64,000 nt of DNA from UBA6398 sp963644855 (GTDB taxonomy: Bacteria > Bacteroidota > Bacteroidia > Bacteroidales > Bacteroidaceae). The stretch spans positions 53,866 to 117,865 of the forward strand of contig CAVIQL010000004.1 of the NCBI GenBank assembly GCA_963644855.1. Reading direction: 5' to 3'. Below the pieces are notes generated by a model. The model saw nothing but the letters and a program-made list of their open reading frames with translations. It searched no databases and was not told the DNA's origin. Every line of letters begins with the position of its first letter. Position 1 is the stretch's first letter. Positions 45,710 to 55,150 of this stretch are shown here, one piece after another. Position numbers and translations under genes: made by a program.

Positions 45710-46906
45710 ATGAAAATTCTCGTAATCAACTGCGGAAGTTCTTCTATCAAGTACAAACTCTACGACATGAGCAACCGCACCGTTCTCGCAGCAGGCGGAA
45801 TGGAAAAAATTGGACTCGAAGCTTCGTTTCTCAAACTCAAAGCTGCCGACGGCTACAGCAAGACAATTAAAGTGAATGTGCCTAATCATGAAATGGGCAT
45901 CAACTTTATTTTGAAACAGCTCACAGATGCAGAGCACGGAGCCATAAAGTCGCTTGGCGAAATCGATGCTGTGGGACACCGCATAGTGCACGGAGGAAAA
46001 TTCACCCACAGTGTGGTGGTTACTCCCGAAATTCTTGAAGAATGGAAACAGTATAGCGAGCTTGCGCCGCTTCACAATCCAGCCCATTTACTTGGCTATG
46101 AAGCTATAAAGAAAGAGTTGCCAAACGTAAAGCAGGTATTTGTGTTCGACACGGCTTTCCATCAAACCATGCCCGACTATGCTTACACCTACGCTCTTCC
46201 TTATGAGATTTGCGAAACTTACAAATTGCGCCGCTATGGTTTCCACGGCACATCGGTGAGATATGTTTCGGCAAAGACTTGCGAGTTTTTGAATTGGGAC
46301 ATAAACCAGAAGAAACTCATCATTTGCCATATCGGCAACGGCGCATCTGTTACCGCCGTCGACTGTGGCAAAGTGGTTGACACCTCGATGGGTCTCACTC
46401 CTTTGGCTGGTCTTGTGATGGGTACCCGTAGCGGAGATGTTGATCCCATGGCTGTGTTGTTCTTGATGGAGCATATGAACCTCGATATCAATCAGGTTTC
46501 AGAACTTATCAACAAGAAATCGGGCGTGCTCGGCATTTCGGGCGTTTCGAGCGATATGCGCGAAGTAGACGATGCGATACATTCGGGCAACCGCCGCGCA
46601 TTGCTTGCACGCAATACATACTGCTACAGCATACGCAAGTATATCGGCTCCTATACATTTGCCATGGGCGGAGTAGATGCCATTGTATTTACGGCAGGAG
46701 TGGGCGAGCATCAACATTCGGTGCGCCGCGACACACTCAAAGGGCTTGAGAATTTAGGCATAAAGCTTGACAAAGAAAAGAACGACGTAAACTTTGGCGA
46801 AAACCAAGTGATATCTTCTGCCGACAGCAAGGTTACAGTTGCTGTGATTGGTACAGACGAAGAATTGCTCATAGCTGCCGATACCGAAAAGCTGGCAAAG
46901 GAATAA
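45710..46906 (+). CDS. ackA: Acetate kinase
   Basis: 398 residues. VINCGSSSIKYKLYD (phosphate loop), FDTAFHQTMP and RRYGFHGTSVRYVS (catalytic region), ICHIGNGASVTAV and VFTAGVGEHQ. Makes ATP and acetate from acetyl phosphate in fermentation. Ends at a strong terminator. Confidence 0.97.
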   Translation: MKILVINCGSSSIKYKLYDMSNRTVLAAGGMEKIGLEASFLKLKAADGYSKTIKVNVPNHEMGINFILKQLTDAEHGAIKSLGEIDAVGHRIVHGGKFTHSVVVTPEILEEWKQYSELAPLHNPAHLLGYEAIKKELPNVKQVFVFDTAFHQTMPDYAYTYALPYEICETYKLRRYGFHGTSVRYVSAKTCEFLNWDINQKKLIICHIGNGASVTAVDCGKVVDTSMGLTPLAGLVMGTRSGDVDPMAVLFLMEHMNLDINQVSELINKKSGVLGISGVSSDMREVDDAIHSGNRRALLARNTYCYSIRKYIGSYTFAMGGVDAIVFTAGVGEHQHSVRRDTLKGLENLGIKLDKEKNDVNFGENQVISSADSKVTVAVIGTDEELLIAADTEKLAKE

Positions 46907-46934
46907 GCATACACTTAATCGTATCACAAAACAC

Positions 46935-46986
46935 ACGCCCGGCACCGCACATTGGTTTTGCCGGGCGTTGTTATTGTTGTTTTTTT
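46935..46986 (+). terminator. Terminator of pta-ackA
   Basis: ACGCCCGGCA (46935-46944) pairs with TGCCGGGCGT (46959-46968), then a T-rich tail. Confidence 0.9.
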
Positions 46987-47105
46987 GCGCCATATTTAAC
47001 TATCAGAACAAAGACATTGGTTATTGCAAAAACACCGAGCCATATTGCTTAGAGTTCAACGGAATATTTTTTGGGGATTTTAGGTTGTTTTGCCGAAACA
47101 CCATG

Positions 47106-47357
47106 GTCTCTTTCAAAAACGGTGCCTTCATTTTCCAAAACGATGCCTTCGTTTTTCAAAACGATGCCTTCGTTTTTCAAAACGGTGCCTTCGTTTTCAA
47201 AAACGGTGCCTTCGTTTTCAAAAACGGTGCCTTCGTTTTCAAAGACGCTGCCTTCGTTTTCAAAGACGCTGCCTTCGTTTTCAAAGACGCTGCCTTCGTT
47301 TTCAAAGACGCTGCCTTCGTTTTCAAAGACGCTGCCTTCGTTTTCAAAGACGCTGCC
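47106..47357. repeat. Tandem 21-bp repeat, twelve units, six identical
   Basis: Twelve head-to-tail 21-bp units. The last six (47232-47357) are identical and read TTCGTTTTCAAAGACGCTGC plus C; the earlier ones vary (AAAACGATGCC, AAAACGGTGCC). A partial unit follows to 47369. 21 is a multiple of three, so several frames on both strands stay open as heptapeptide repeats; none has other support as a gene. Words such as GGTGCCTT and ATGCCTTCGTTTT also occur in the dispersed arrays. Confidence 0.95.
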
Positions 47358-47417
47358 TTCGTTTTCAAAACTCATGGCATCAGTTGCCCCAACTCATGCG
47401 GACAATAATTTAATATG

Positions 47418-47480
47418 ATGCCTCGAAAATTTATTTTGGTGCCTTGAAAAATCTTTTTCCTGCCTCAAAAAAAGTTTTTC
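47418..47480. repeat. Three degenerate 21-nt units after the tandem repeat
   Basis: ATGCCTCGA, GTGCCTTGA and CTGCCTCAA start three consecutive 21-nt units with T/A-rich spacers. They are not in frame with the tandem block but share its unit length. Confidence 0.6.
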
Positions 47481-47535
47481 CTCGGAGAATATCATCAAGG
47501 GCTTACGACCTTTTTTGCACACAAAGCCATTGAAA

Positions 47536-47575
47536 GACAAATGCGTGGCGCGAGATTATCGCGCCACGCATTTTT
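47536..47575 (-). terminator. Terminator of the beta-galactosidase gene
   Basis: AATGCGTGGCGCG (47540-47552) pairs with its complement at 47560-47572; on the minus strand TTTGTCTTTC follows. It could also end transcripts from the plus strand (TTTTT at 47571-47575). Confidence 0.85.
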
Positions 47576-47597
47576 AACTCAGATACGGGATATTATA

Positions 47598-50500
47598 TCA
47601 GTCGGCCAAGACACCTATTTCGGCAGCTGTGGCAAAATCTTGCCCGTCGCATGCAGAAAGAGCGGTGAAGCGCACGTAGCGCGCCTTGATAGCCTGCTTG
47701 AACAGCACTTTTTTCTCACTGCCATTGTCTTCGAATTCTCCTTGTGCCACAGGCTCGCCCCAATTTTTGCCATCGCTGCTCACCTGTATCTTATAACCTT
47801 TAATACGGCCATTGCGATTGTCCTGGCGCGGCAGATAAGTGATGCCTTTTATAAGTTTCATTGCGCCAGCATCAAAGTCCACCCAATGAGGATACTTTGC
47901 CACAGTTACACTATACATTGTGTGCCAATAAGTTTCGGGATTGTTGTCAACAAGGTTTGAAATGTCTCCCTCGCCCGACTCTACGCTGCTTGCAAATACT
48001 ACTTCTGTAGGTATTCTGTCGATTTTCGCAAATTTCGCAACCGACTTCAACTTCGGCGATTGCACAGCCCATGCCTCTATCTTACCGCCCTGCATGAATG
48101 CAAACGGTTTGACATATTTCTGTGCCCGTTTGCCGTTGACCGATATATATATGGTAGAATTTGAATCTTGGGCATTGATAGAAACTTCGCCGCTCTTCGA
48201 GCGCATGATAAGCAGAGGAGTTTCACCCGTTGCGCTTACCGCTGCTTTTTCATCAACATCGCCATAGGCCGGACGGATTATAAAACCAAACGAATGGGGA
48301 GTTGCTCTCACGATATCCGCATCTAAAGGCCCGCCTTGACCGCAACTATTTCCTCCAATACCGGTTACACCACAATCGAGATGCAAGTATGTATCGCCCG
48401 CTTCGGGCAATTGATACGGGTGGGCCGCAGTGTCGAGCGCCTGTTCAGAATATGCGAGCGCCGAAGTGCTCATCAAATTTTTCGCAATAAACACAGCGCC
48501 GTTACCCGAAGCATCTGTGAGGGCACACCAACGCACCTCCTCGTTGTTGCTCATGCTTTGTGGTTTGCCAAAAGGCAAGAACTGTTCTGCCACCGTGGAT
48601 TCATAACGACCTACAAACTGACCTGTTTTACGATCGTTATAGTTGTTGATCGGTCCACGTCCGTAGTAAGTATACTTGCTAAGGTTCTTGGGCACACGCA
48701 TAAGGTATCCCAACCTCGGCAAAACGGCAGAAGATTTATTGGAACTTATAGACGATTCCAGTTCCACGCTGCCATCGGGATATATCGTCCATACTTGGCT
48801 TGCCGTAAACTTAAAATCATCTTCACCAAACGCCTTATTATTCTCGGGAACCACCTTGATTTTCCCCGAAGTTCCGCCAATGCGCTTATACGACTGCGGT
48901 GCTTGCGCTTCAACATCGTAGGAAATCACAATGCTACCGTCTTTGCGCGTATAGATAGTGCGACCGGTAGCACGGTGTTTGAGATTGTTCAAACCATTGG
49001 CATACCAAGTGTAATCGGTCCAGTTATCGTTATCCAAAGGCGCACGGAAAGCATCTATTTTAGGACCTTCGTTGGGCGTGATAACGCTTTTGCCGTTGTA
49101 TTTAAGCGTAGAAAGCGTACCTATCTCGTTATCAAATTCAGCAGTAAAGGTATTGCCACTTATGGTAATGGACTTTGCGCTTTCACTAACCTTAGGCGCA
49201 GCACCTGTGGCTGCTTTTGCTATACTTTCACGGCTTGCCGCTGCCTTTACAAGCAGTTGTTCTTCAGCCTGGACATAGCCTTTTTTCGCCCACGGCATAT
49301 CCTTGGGCAAACGGAACGATATGTTTAAAAAATATTCTTTGTCGGATTTCAAAACCGAATGGTCAAAACGCACTGGAACTACGAGCTTTTCTCTCGCACC
49401 TACGGACTTGATGTTTTGCAAAGCACCAGTAACCACTGGTTTTCCGTCTTCGAGCAACGACCATTCTATATCGTAAACCGCAGGCTCGAAATAGTTTTTG
49501 TTGAATATCACCACACGTCCGTTTCCTGTCCTTAAATCGCTATAAGGTTTGACAGAGATATTTTGGAAAACCTTTTTCGCCTCATAATATTGCGGTTTGG
49601 GAGTAAGATCAGCGAACATCGTACCATCTAGACAGAAAGTGCCGTCGTTAGGATAGTCTCCGAAATCACCACCATAAGCTATGTAGCGCGTGCCTTGGGG
49701 AGTGTAATCATAAAGTCCATGATCGACCCATTCCCAAATGGCTCCGCCGCAAAAGAAATTGGTAGATTCTATTGCCTCCCAATAATCGACAAGATTTCCT
49801 GTGGCATTGCCCATAGAATGTCCGTATTCGGATATATGATAAGGGTATTTGATTTTCGAATTTCCTTTAACGGCTTGCCTTACCCAAGCTATCGACGGAT
49901 ATTGATTGGAACCCATGTCTACAATGTCGTTGTTGCGTTCGTATTGTACCGGGCGGGAAGTATCGAATTGCTTTATGGCTTCGTAGCCCGCCTTGAAGTT
50001 ATCGCCCGGACCGGCTTCGTTACCCAAAGACCAAATTACGATTGAAGGGTGATTGACCTCGGCACGAACCATAGCCATTTCGCGTGCAACATGTGCCGCT
50101 TTGAATTCTGCGACATGCGACAACGAAGCTTCTCCATAGTAATATAGATGGGATTCCAAGTTACATTCGTCTTCGAGATACAGACCATATTTATCGCAAA
50201 GGTAATACCAATACGGATCGTCTGGGTAATGCGAATTTCTAACATGGTTGATGTTTGCGCGCTTCATGAGCATCACTTCTTTTTCCATCTGTTGTCGCGT
50301 TACAGCATGCCCTCTTTCTGGATTCGTCTCGTGTCTGTTTACTCCTTTTAGCTTTACAGTGCGTCCGTTGACGTAGAAATATCGCCCAGCTTTATTGAAT
50401 TCGTCAAATCTTGCGGGAGTATCGCGAATTTCTACCTTACGGAAACCGGTGTAGGTTGAGACGGTTTCTATTGTTTTGCCTTTTTTGTCTTTCAGAGTGC

Positions 50501-51614
50501 CCACCAAAACATAACGCCACGGCGCTTCAGCCGACCATTTCTTTACATTCGGAATGGTGATTTGCGTTTGTATTTCTGCCGTTCCTTGACTGGTGATGTT
50601 CGAAATGGCTTCTGTTACAGTTACCACCGGTTTGTCTTCAACTTTATCGCCATATAGTTCTACCGGATACAAGGCGTATTCCATAGAGTATGCCTTGACA
50701 TTTTTTTTGGAAAGGTTGCTTAGTGTAGCTTTCACGTTTAGCGCACCATTAATATAGTGGCTGTCGAGATCGGGTATGGCTACTATATCGCGCACCTGCA
50801 CTTCGGGCTTCGCTGTGAGGTAAACCGAACGAATTATACCTGCCATTCTAAACATGTCCTGCGTTTCAAGAAACGATCCGTCGCTACTACGGTAAACTTC
50901 AACAGCCACACGATTTTCTCCGGTGGTTAAATAGGAAGATATGTCGAATTGTGCCAAACAGCGCGAGTTTTTTGAAAAACCAACATACCGCCCGTTTATC
51001 CAAAGATAGAAGAACGAATCAACACCATCGAAGTTTATCATCACGCGGCGCTTTTTCCAGTTTGCAGGAATTGTGAACGTGCGAACATATTGCCCCACTT
51101 CGTTGCGATACTTGTAGGTTGTCCACGTTTTGGGCGGTTCTCTCATCACGCCTTTGCGCCAGTCGTCAACCGCAACCTGATGATAAAACACCGCACCTTG
51201 GTTTACGTAAACAGGAATACCGTATTTGTGAGTTCCGTCCTTTTGTATTCCTGCCACATTCCACGCAGATGGTACTTCCAACTTGTCCCAATTTGTTACG
51301 GGATAGTCGTTTTTTTCAAATCCTTTGGTTCGTTCTTCGGGTGATGCCGACCAATGAAAACTCCATTCGCCATTGAGTGAACGGAAATACTCGCTTTTTT
51401 CCGGCAACACGCCTTTTGCAGCCTCTGTGTCTTGAAACGAGAAAAACCAAGCGTGGGGCAATTCTTTGTTGAGCGACAATTTTTCGGGCGATTGCCATTC
51501 TTGTCCGGTAGGGGTGGTTTCATTACCAAAATAATAGCCATCTAAATGTTGCGCATTCATAGCTGTGCCACCCGCCAGCAGACAAAATATCAACGCGGTA
51601 ACTTTATTGTTCAT
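47598..51614 (-). CDS. Secreted GH2 beta-galactosidase with C-terminal discoidin domain
   Basis: 1338 residues, signal peptide to about 21 (GTAMNAQ). GH2 sugar-binding (about 60-270), immunoglobulin-like (about 275-395) and TIM-barrel domains, with the acid/base in SLGNEAG (Glu533) and the nucleophile in ISEYGHSMGN (Glu596), then DUF4981-like and the large Bgal small-chain domain (about 840-1120). The last about 150 residues (LVDNNPETYWHTMYS, DGKNWGEPVAQG, KARYVRFTAL) are an F5/8 type C carbohydrate-binding domain. Cleaves beta-galactosides in the periplasm. Single-gene transcript with its own promoter. Confidence 0.93.
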   Translation of the reverse strand: MNNKVTALIFCLLAGGTAMNAQHLDGYYFGNETTPTGQEWQSPEKLSLNKELPHAWFFSFQDTEAAKGVLPEKSEYFRSLNGEWSFHWSASPEERTKGFEKNDYPVTNWDKLEVPSAWNVAGIQKDGTHKYGIPVYVNQGAVFYHQVAVDDWRKGVMREPPKTWTTYKYRNEVGQYVRTFTIPANWKKRRVMINFDGVDSFFYLWINGRYVGFSKNSRCLAQFDISSYLTTGENRVAVEVYRSSDGSFLETQDMFRMAGIIRSVYLTAKPEVQVRDIVAIPDLDSHYINGALNVKATLSNLSKKNVKAYSMEYALYPVELYGDKVEDKPVVTVTEAISNITSQGTAEIQTQITIPNVKKWSAEAPWRYVLVGTLKDKKGKTIETVSTYTGFRKVEIRDTPARFDEFNKAGRYFYVNGRTVKLKGVNRHETNPERGHAVTRQQMEKEVMLMKRANINHVRNSHYPDDPYWYYLCDKYGLYLEDECNLESHLYYYGEASLSHVAEFKAAHVAREMAMVRAEVNHPSIVIWSLGNEAGPGDNFKAGYEAIKQFDTSRPVQYERNNDIVDMGSNQYPSIAWVRQAVKGNSKIKYPYHISEYGHSMGNATGNLVDYWEAIESTNFFCGGAIWEWVDHGLYDYTPQGTRYIAYGGDFGDYPNDGTFCLDGTMFADLTPKPQYYEAKKVFQNISVKPYSDLRTGNGRVVIFNKNYFEPAVYDIEWSLLEDGKPVVTGALQNIKSVGAREKLVVPVRFDHSVLKSDKEYFLNISFRLPKDMPWAKKGYVQAEEQLLVKAAASRESIAKAATGAAPKVSESAKSITISGNTFTAEFDNEIGTLSTLKYNGKSVITPNEGPKIDAFRAPLDNDNWTDYTWYANGLNNLKHRATGRTIYTRKDGSIVISYDVEAQAPQSYKRIGGTSGKIKVVPENNKAFGEDDFKFTASQVWTIYPDGSVELESSISSNKSSAVLPRLGYLMRVPKNLSKYTYYGRGPINNYNDRKTGQFVGRYESTVAEQFLPFGKPQSMSNNEEVRWCALTDASGNGAVFIAKNLMSTSALAYSEQALDTAAHPYQLPEAGDTYLHLDCGVTGIGGNSCGQGGPLDADIVRATPHSFGFIIRPAYGDVDEKAAVSATGETPLLIMRSKSGEVSINAQDSNSTIYISVNGKRAQKYVKPFAFMQGGKIEAWAVQSPKLKSVAKFAKIDRIPTEVVFASSVESGEGDISNLVDNNPETYWHTMYSVTVAKYPHWVDFDAGAMKLIKGITYLPRQDNRNGRIKGYKIQVSSDGKNWGEPVAQGEFEDNGSEKKVLFKQAIKARYVRFTALSACDGQDFATAAEIGVLAD

Positions 51615-51657
51615 TGTTTTTTACTTCTTGTAAAATATATATGTGGTAAATTTTCCA

Positions 51658-51689
51658 CAAATATAGCCACAAAAATGCGGCGAGCCAAA
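51658..51689 (-). promoter_or_regulatory. Promoter of the beta-galactosidase gene
   Basis: Reverse strand TTTG (51686-51689), 20-nt spacer, TATATTTG (51658-51665), 43 nt before the start. Between here and 51862 no array or gene is seen. Confidence 0.75.
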
Positions 51690-51862
51690 TTTTCGGAGTT
51701 TTTAAGTTGTTGAGATTTACGCCAAAGCGATTGTAATCTCTTTATCCCAGCACATCGCTACGCAAGGATAGCTTTTTTACTGCAAAAAGCGCAGATTCAT
51801 ACACTTTTTATTTTTTACAAACTATTAATATCCCATATCGTGAAAAAAACAAATAAAAATTG

Positions 51863-51870
51863 TAATTTTG
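51863..51870 (+). promoter_or_regulatory. -7 box of nagA
   Basis: TAATTTTG, 54 nt before the nagA start. Confidence 0.5.
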
Positions 51871-51924
51871 GGTTTCCAAATCGATTGTTGCCAATTTGAG
51901 ATAGAAACATAATAATTTGTTAGT

Positions 51925-53091
51925 ATGTTAACACAAATACTTAATGGTCGAATACTAACGCCTCAAGGTTGGATTAGAGGCGGCTCTGTGATTATCGACG
52001 GGAATAAAATCATAGAAGTTTCAAACAATGAACTACACATAGAGAGTGCGCGTTTTTTTGATGCCCAAGGTTGCTATATTGTTCCGGGAGGAATTGATAT
52101 TCATGTACACGGAGGAGGCGGCCGAGACTTCATGGAGGGTAGCGAAGAAGCGTTTCGCAAGGCTATAAATGCCCACATGTATTATGGCACAACCTCTATT
52201 CTCCCCACGCTATCGTCTTCGACGATGCCAATGATACGAGCTGCCGTTGCTACAACCGAGAAACTTATGTCGCAACCCGACAGTCCGGTTCTGGGATTGC
52301 ATCTCGAAGGTCCGTACTTCAATATAGAAATGGCAGGAGGGCAATTACCCGAAAACATAAAGAACCCTACGCCTACCGATTACCGTCCGTTGCTCGATTC
52401 CACGAGTTGTATAAAAAGATGGGACGAGGCTCCGGAGTTGCCGGGTACGATAGAATTTGGACGAACCTGCGTGGAGCATGGAGTGCTTCCGTGTGTAGCC
52501 CACACACAAGCCAATTACCACGATGTGAGAGCCGCCTACGAAGTGGGATTTACGCATGCCACGCATTTCTATAACGCTATGCCAGGCTTTCATAAGAACC
52601 ACGAATATAAATATGAGGGCACTGTGGAGAGCGTATACCTCATCGACGACATGACTGCCGAAGTGATTGCCGACGGAAAGCATGTGCCTATCACGATTCT
52701 CAATCTTGTTTACAAAATCAAGGGTCCCGACCGCACAGCACTCATTACCGACGCATTGGCTTGCGCGGCGAGCGATTCGCAAACGGCTTTCGACCCGCGA
52801 GTAATCATTGAGGACGGAGTTTGCAAGCTTGCCGACCATTCGGCATTGGCTGGAAGTATTGCCACAATGGACAGACTGATTCGCACAATGGTTCAGAAGG
52901 TGGAAATTCCGCTTGGCGATGCTTGCAGAATGGCTTCGGAAACACCGGCAAGAATTATCGGTGTAGACAAACGCAAAGGCACACTCGAAAAAGGCAAGGA
53001 CGCCGATATTATGATGTTTGATCCAGATTTGAATCTAAAATGTGTGATTGCCATGGGGCGTGTGGTGCGCAACGAATTGAGCGTATACTAA
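51925..53091 (+). CDS. nagA: N-acetylglucosamine-6-phosphate deacetylase
   Basis: 388 residues, amidohydrolase fold. PGGIDIHVHGGGGRDFMEG (metal-binding His pair), LGLHLEGPYFN (metal-binding Glu), CVAHTQANY and THATHFYNAMPGFHKNHEY (later His ligands) and LITDAL with the catalytic Asp. Removes acetyl from GlcNAc-6-phosphate, feeding amino-sugar use and cell-wall recycling. No nagB nearby. Confidence 0.95.
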   Translation: MLTQILNGRILTPQGWIRGGSVIIDGNKIIEVSNNELHIESARFFDAQGCYIVPGGIDIHVHGGGGRDFMEGSEEAFRKAINAHMYYGTTSILPTLSSSTMPMIRAAVATTEKLMSQPDSPVLGLHLEGPYFNIEMAGGQLPENIKNPTPTDYRPLLDSTSCIKRWDEAPELPGTIEFGRTCVEHGVLPCVAHTQANYHDVRAAYEVGFTHATHFYNAMPGFHKNHEYKYEGTVESVYLIDDMTAEVIADGKHVPITILNLVYKIKGPDRTALITDALACAASDSQTAFDPRVIIEDGVCKLADHSALAGSIATMDRLIRTMVQKVEIPLGDACRMASETPARIIGVDKRKGTLEKGKDADIMMFDPDLNLKCVIAMGRVVRNELSVY

Positions 53092-53130
53092 AACATACCG
53101 CAAATCACAATTACAGGATATAACAACAAG

Positions 53131-53174
53131 CTGCCGCAGATTGGAAAACGACACCGATTTGCGGCAGTTTTTTT
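53131..53174 (+). terminator. Terminator of nagA
   Basis: CTGCCGCA (53131-53138) pairs with TGCGGCAG (53160-53167), then TTTTTTT. Confidence 0.9.
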
Positions 53175-53202
53175 GAGCGACAAAGACTTTGAAAAAAACA
53201 AT

Positions 53203-53286
53203 GTCGCATATCGTAAAAACAATGTCCGATATTATTTAAAAAAGGTCTGACATTATTTAAAAAAGATGCCTTATTGTTTTTGCGAA
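53203..53286. repeat. 21-bp phased intergenic array 16
   Basis: Four units: GTCGCATAT, GTCCGATAT, GTCTGACAT, ATGCCTTAT, between the convergent nagA and cls genes and separate from the nagA terminator. (The tandem locus at 47106 is counted as array 15.). Confidence 0.85.
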
Positions 53287-53347
53287 ATATCGTACAAAAT
53301 AAAACTTTGATTTACAACGGTTTCTGAAAAAGCATTTCAACGCCTAA

Positions 53348-54775
53348 TCAGAGCAACGGCGAGACGATTCTAACGAAGCTCTCGGCAATTTTTTGAAGCC
53401 TTGCGCGCTTTCTCCACGTTGTGGTTTCGATTAGGCGACACGATTTCATATCGTTTTCAAAGCATTCCTTCAACTTCTTCGTAAGCGACTCGTTATAAAT
53501 AAATGCATTCACCTCGAAATCGTCTTCAAAACTGCGGAAATCAGTATTTGTAGAACCCACAGTCGACAAAATATCATCGGAAACAAAATATTTGGCATGC
53601 AAAAAGCCCGCGCCATAGGCGTAAACCTTTGCCCCGGCTTTCATAACATCACTGTAATACGATTCGTTGGCTGTCTTAATCCAGAAATGCTCCGCATTTT
53701 CGGGAACCATTATTCTCACGTCGATTCCTGCGCTTGCCGCCATCTGCAAAGCGTTCAACACCTGCTCGGTGGGCATTAGGTAAGGAGTGGCAAGGTAGAA
53801 ATATTTCTTGGCATTCATTATGGCCCACACAAAACCATTCATGATATAAGGCTGTTCCGACGTAGGCGAAGCTGTAACTATCTGCATCGCGCCACAATGG
53901 TTCTCGCCCCCCTCGATTTCGGGATAAGCGCCGGCGGTGTCAATCATTTCGGCAGAATTATAAAACCAATCTGAAATAAAAGTCTGCTGCAAACCATAAA
54001 CTGCATTTCCCGTGAGCCGCAAATGCATGTCTCTCCAACCATCACCCTTGTTGCCGTAAAGATAACGCATTGCAATGTTCATTCCGCCGATATAGCCCAC
54101 CACTCCATCGATTACAGCAATTTTTCTATGGTTGCGATAATTCACACGACGCGTGAAACGCGAAAACCTTACGGGCATAAAACCGCTGACAATAATTCCC
54201 GCAGCCTTCATCTCGTCGTAAAATTTGTTTTTTACCGACCAGCACCCCACGTCGTCATACAACAACCTCACCACAACGCCGCGCTTCACCGCATCAACAA
54301 GGAAATCGCGCACAATGCGCCCAAGCGCATCGTCTTCGAATATAAAGTATTCAAGATTAATATGACTACGGGCTTTTGAAATATCACGCAGCAGCGAAAC
54401 TATCTTATCCTGCCCGTCGCAGAATATCTTTACATCGTCAAAAGTAAACGTTGGAGAAAAATTACACCTGAGAAAAAAATTGGCAAGCGGCACATATTTT
54501 TCCGGAATCTCGGCATTGTCGCGAGGAAGATACTCAGCCAAATCCTTGCGCTTCATCATATTTATCTCGCGACGCAAAAGCCGCCGTTCCTTGCGAATGT
54601 CCTGACCAAAGAAATAAAACAACAGCAATCCCACAACCGGAAGCGCAATAAGCACAAGCGTCCACGCCATGGTTTTAACAGGTTGACGATTTTCAAGAAT
54701 AACCACCACGATGGTTGCAGCCACTACCAAGAAATAGAGTAGCGTAATGATTCGAAATATAATAAATGCAATCAT
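53348..54775 (-). CDS. cls: Cardiolipin synthase (phospholipase D family)
   Basis: 475 residues from ATG 54775. Two N-terminal membrane helices (about 3-27 and 36-57) and two HKD motifs: NHRKIAVIDG (His216, Lys218, Asp223) and HAKYFVSDD (His393, Lys395, Asp400). Joins two phosphatidylglycerol molecules into cardiolipin at the inner membrane. A longer frame from 54892 is rejected because the promoter at 54800-54830 lies inside it. Confidence 0.93.
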   Translation of the reverse strand: MIAFIIFRIITLLYFLVVAATIVVVILENRQPVKTMAWTLVLIALPVVGLLLFYFFGQDIRKERRLLRREINMMKRKDLAEYLPRDNAEIPEKYVPLANFFLRCNFSPTFTFDDVKIFCDGQDKIVSLLRDISKARSHINLEYFIFEDDALGRIVRDFLVDAVKRGVVVRLLYDDVGCWSVKNKFYDEMKAAGIIVSGFMPVRFSRFTRRVNYRNHRKIAVIDGVVGYIGGMNIAMRYLYGNKGDGWRDMHLRLTGNAVYGLQQTFISDWFYNSAEMIDTAGAYPEIEGGENHCGAMQIVTASPTSEQPYIMNGFVWAIMNAKKYFYLATPYLMPTEQVLNALQMAASAGIDVRIMVPENAEHFWIKTANESYYSDVMKAGAKVYAYGAGFLHAKYFVSDDILSTVGSTNTDFRSFEDDFEVNAFIYNESLTKKLKECFENDMKSCRLIETTTWRKRARLQKIAESFVRIVSPLL

Positions 54776-54799
54776 ACCGCGTAGCGTTTCCGTTGTTTG

Positions 54800-54830
54800 C
54801 AAATATACTGAAAACCTGAAACACAACCAA
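54800..54830 (-). promoter_or_regulatory. Promoter of cls
   Basis: Reverse strand TTG (54828-54830), 20-nt spacer, TATATTTG (54800-54807), 25 nt before the ATG at 54775. Confidence 0.75.
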
Positions 54831-54937
54831 CTATAACGCCACCCAACCCAATATCTCGCAGAAAACGCCCCACTCCACACGCCACGCAACAAAGACCATT
54901 AAAAGAATACGGCATTGCCATTCTATGAACCCAATGC

Positions 54938-55074
54938 CATAAAAAATGTGATGCCGGTAGTTTCGCAACTACCGGCATCTCTAAAAATTGCTATGAAAGG
55001 AAGTGTAATTCTAAACCCTAAACACACCGACAGCAACGCTTTTTGTAGCAAAATTGCTCATTACAGTGTAAAAT
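54938..55074 (-). ncRNA. Candidate small RNA, about 135 nt, with own promoter and terminator
   Basis: On the minus strand a TATATTTG box (55081-55088) is followed about 100 nt later by a perfect 13-bp hairpin (54950-54979, loop of four) and ACATTTTTT. The unit lies alone between cls and the outer-membrane barrel gene. It contains a possible 16-residue frame (55061 to 55011: MSNFATKSVAVGVFRV) with no obvious ribosome site, so it may be a small RNA or a tiny-protein gene. Its 3' part resembles the element at 55151-55206. Not a known family to me. Confidence 0.45.
54942..54979 (-). terminator. Hairpin terminator of the candidate small RNA
   Basis: GATGCCGGTAGTT (54950-54962) and AACTACCGGCATC (54967-54979), perfect stem with a four-base loop; minus strand continues ACATTTTTT. 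Confidence 0.8.
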
Positions 55075-55080
55075 ACGATG

Positions 55081-55114
55081 CAAATATAACTATTTTTATG
55101 AATTGAAGCACAAA
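55081..55114 (-). promoter_or_regulatory. Promoter of the candidate small RNA
   Basis: Reverse strand TTTG (55111-55114), 22-nt spacer, TATATTTG (55081-55088). Confidence 0.55.
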
Positions 55115-55150
55115 AACTTCTTAAAACATTTTCATTTCTTCAATATACTA

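Noticed and set aside
47106..47357. CRISPR-like array
   Set aside because: Units are directly adjacent without unique spacers and there are no cas genes.
47049..47418. Long heptad-repeat reading frames on both strands over the tandem repeat
   Set aside because: A 21-bp repeat keeps any stop-free frame open, and frames on both strands are equally long. No promoter, signal or conserved flank supports one of them.
48336..49328. 330-codon plus-strand frame inside the beta-galactosidase gene
   Set aside because: Antisense to a well-supported GH2 gene; composition (many Arg, Cys, His) is that of a shadow frame.
54776..54892. Upstream start of cls
   Set aside because: The promoter at 54800-54830 lies inside this stretch, and the translated residues do not resemble the family.
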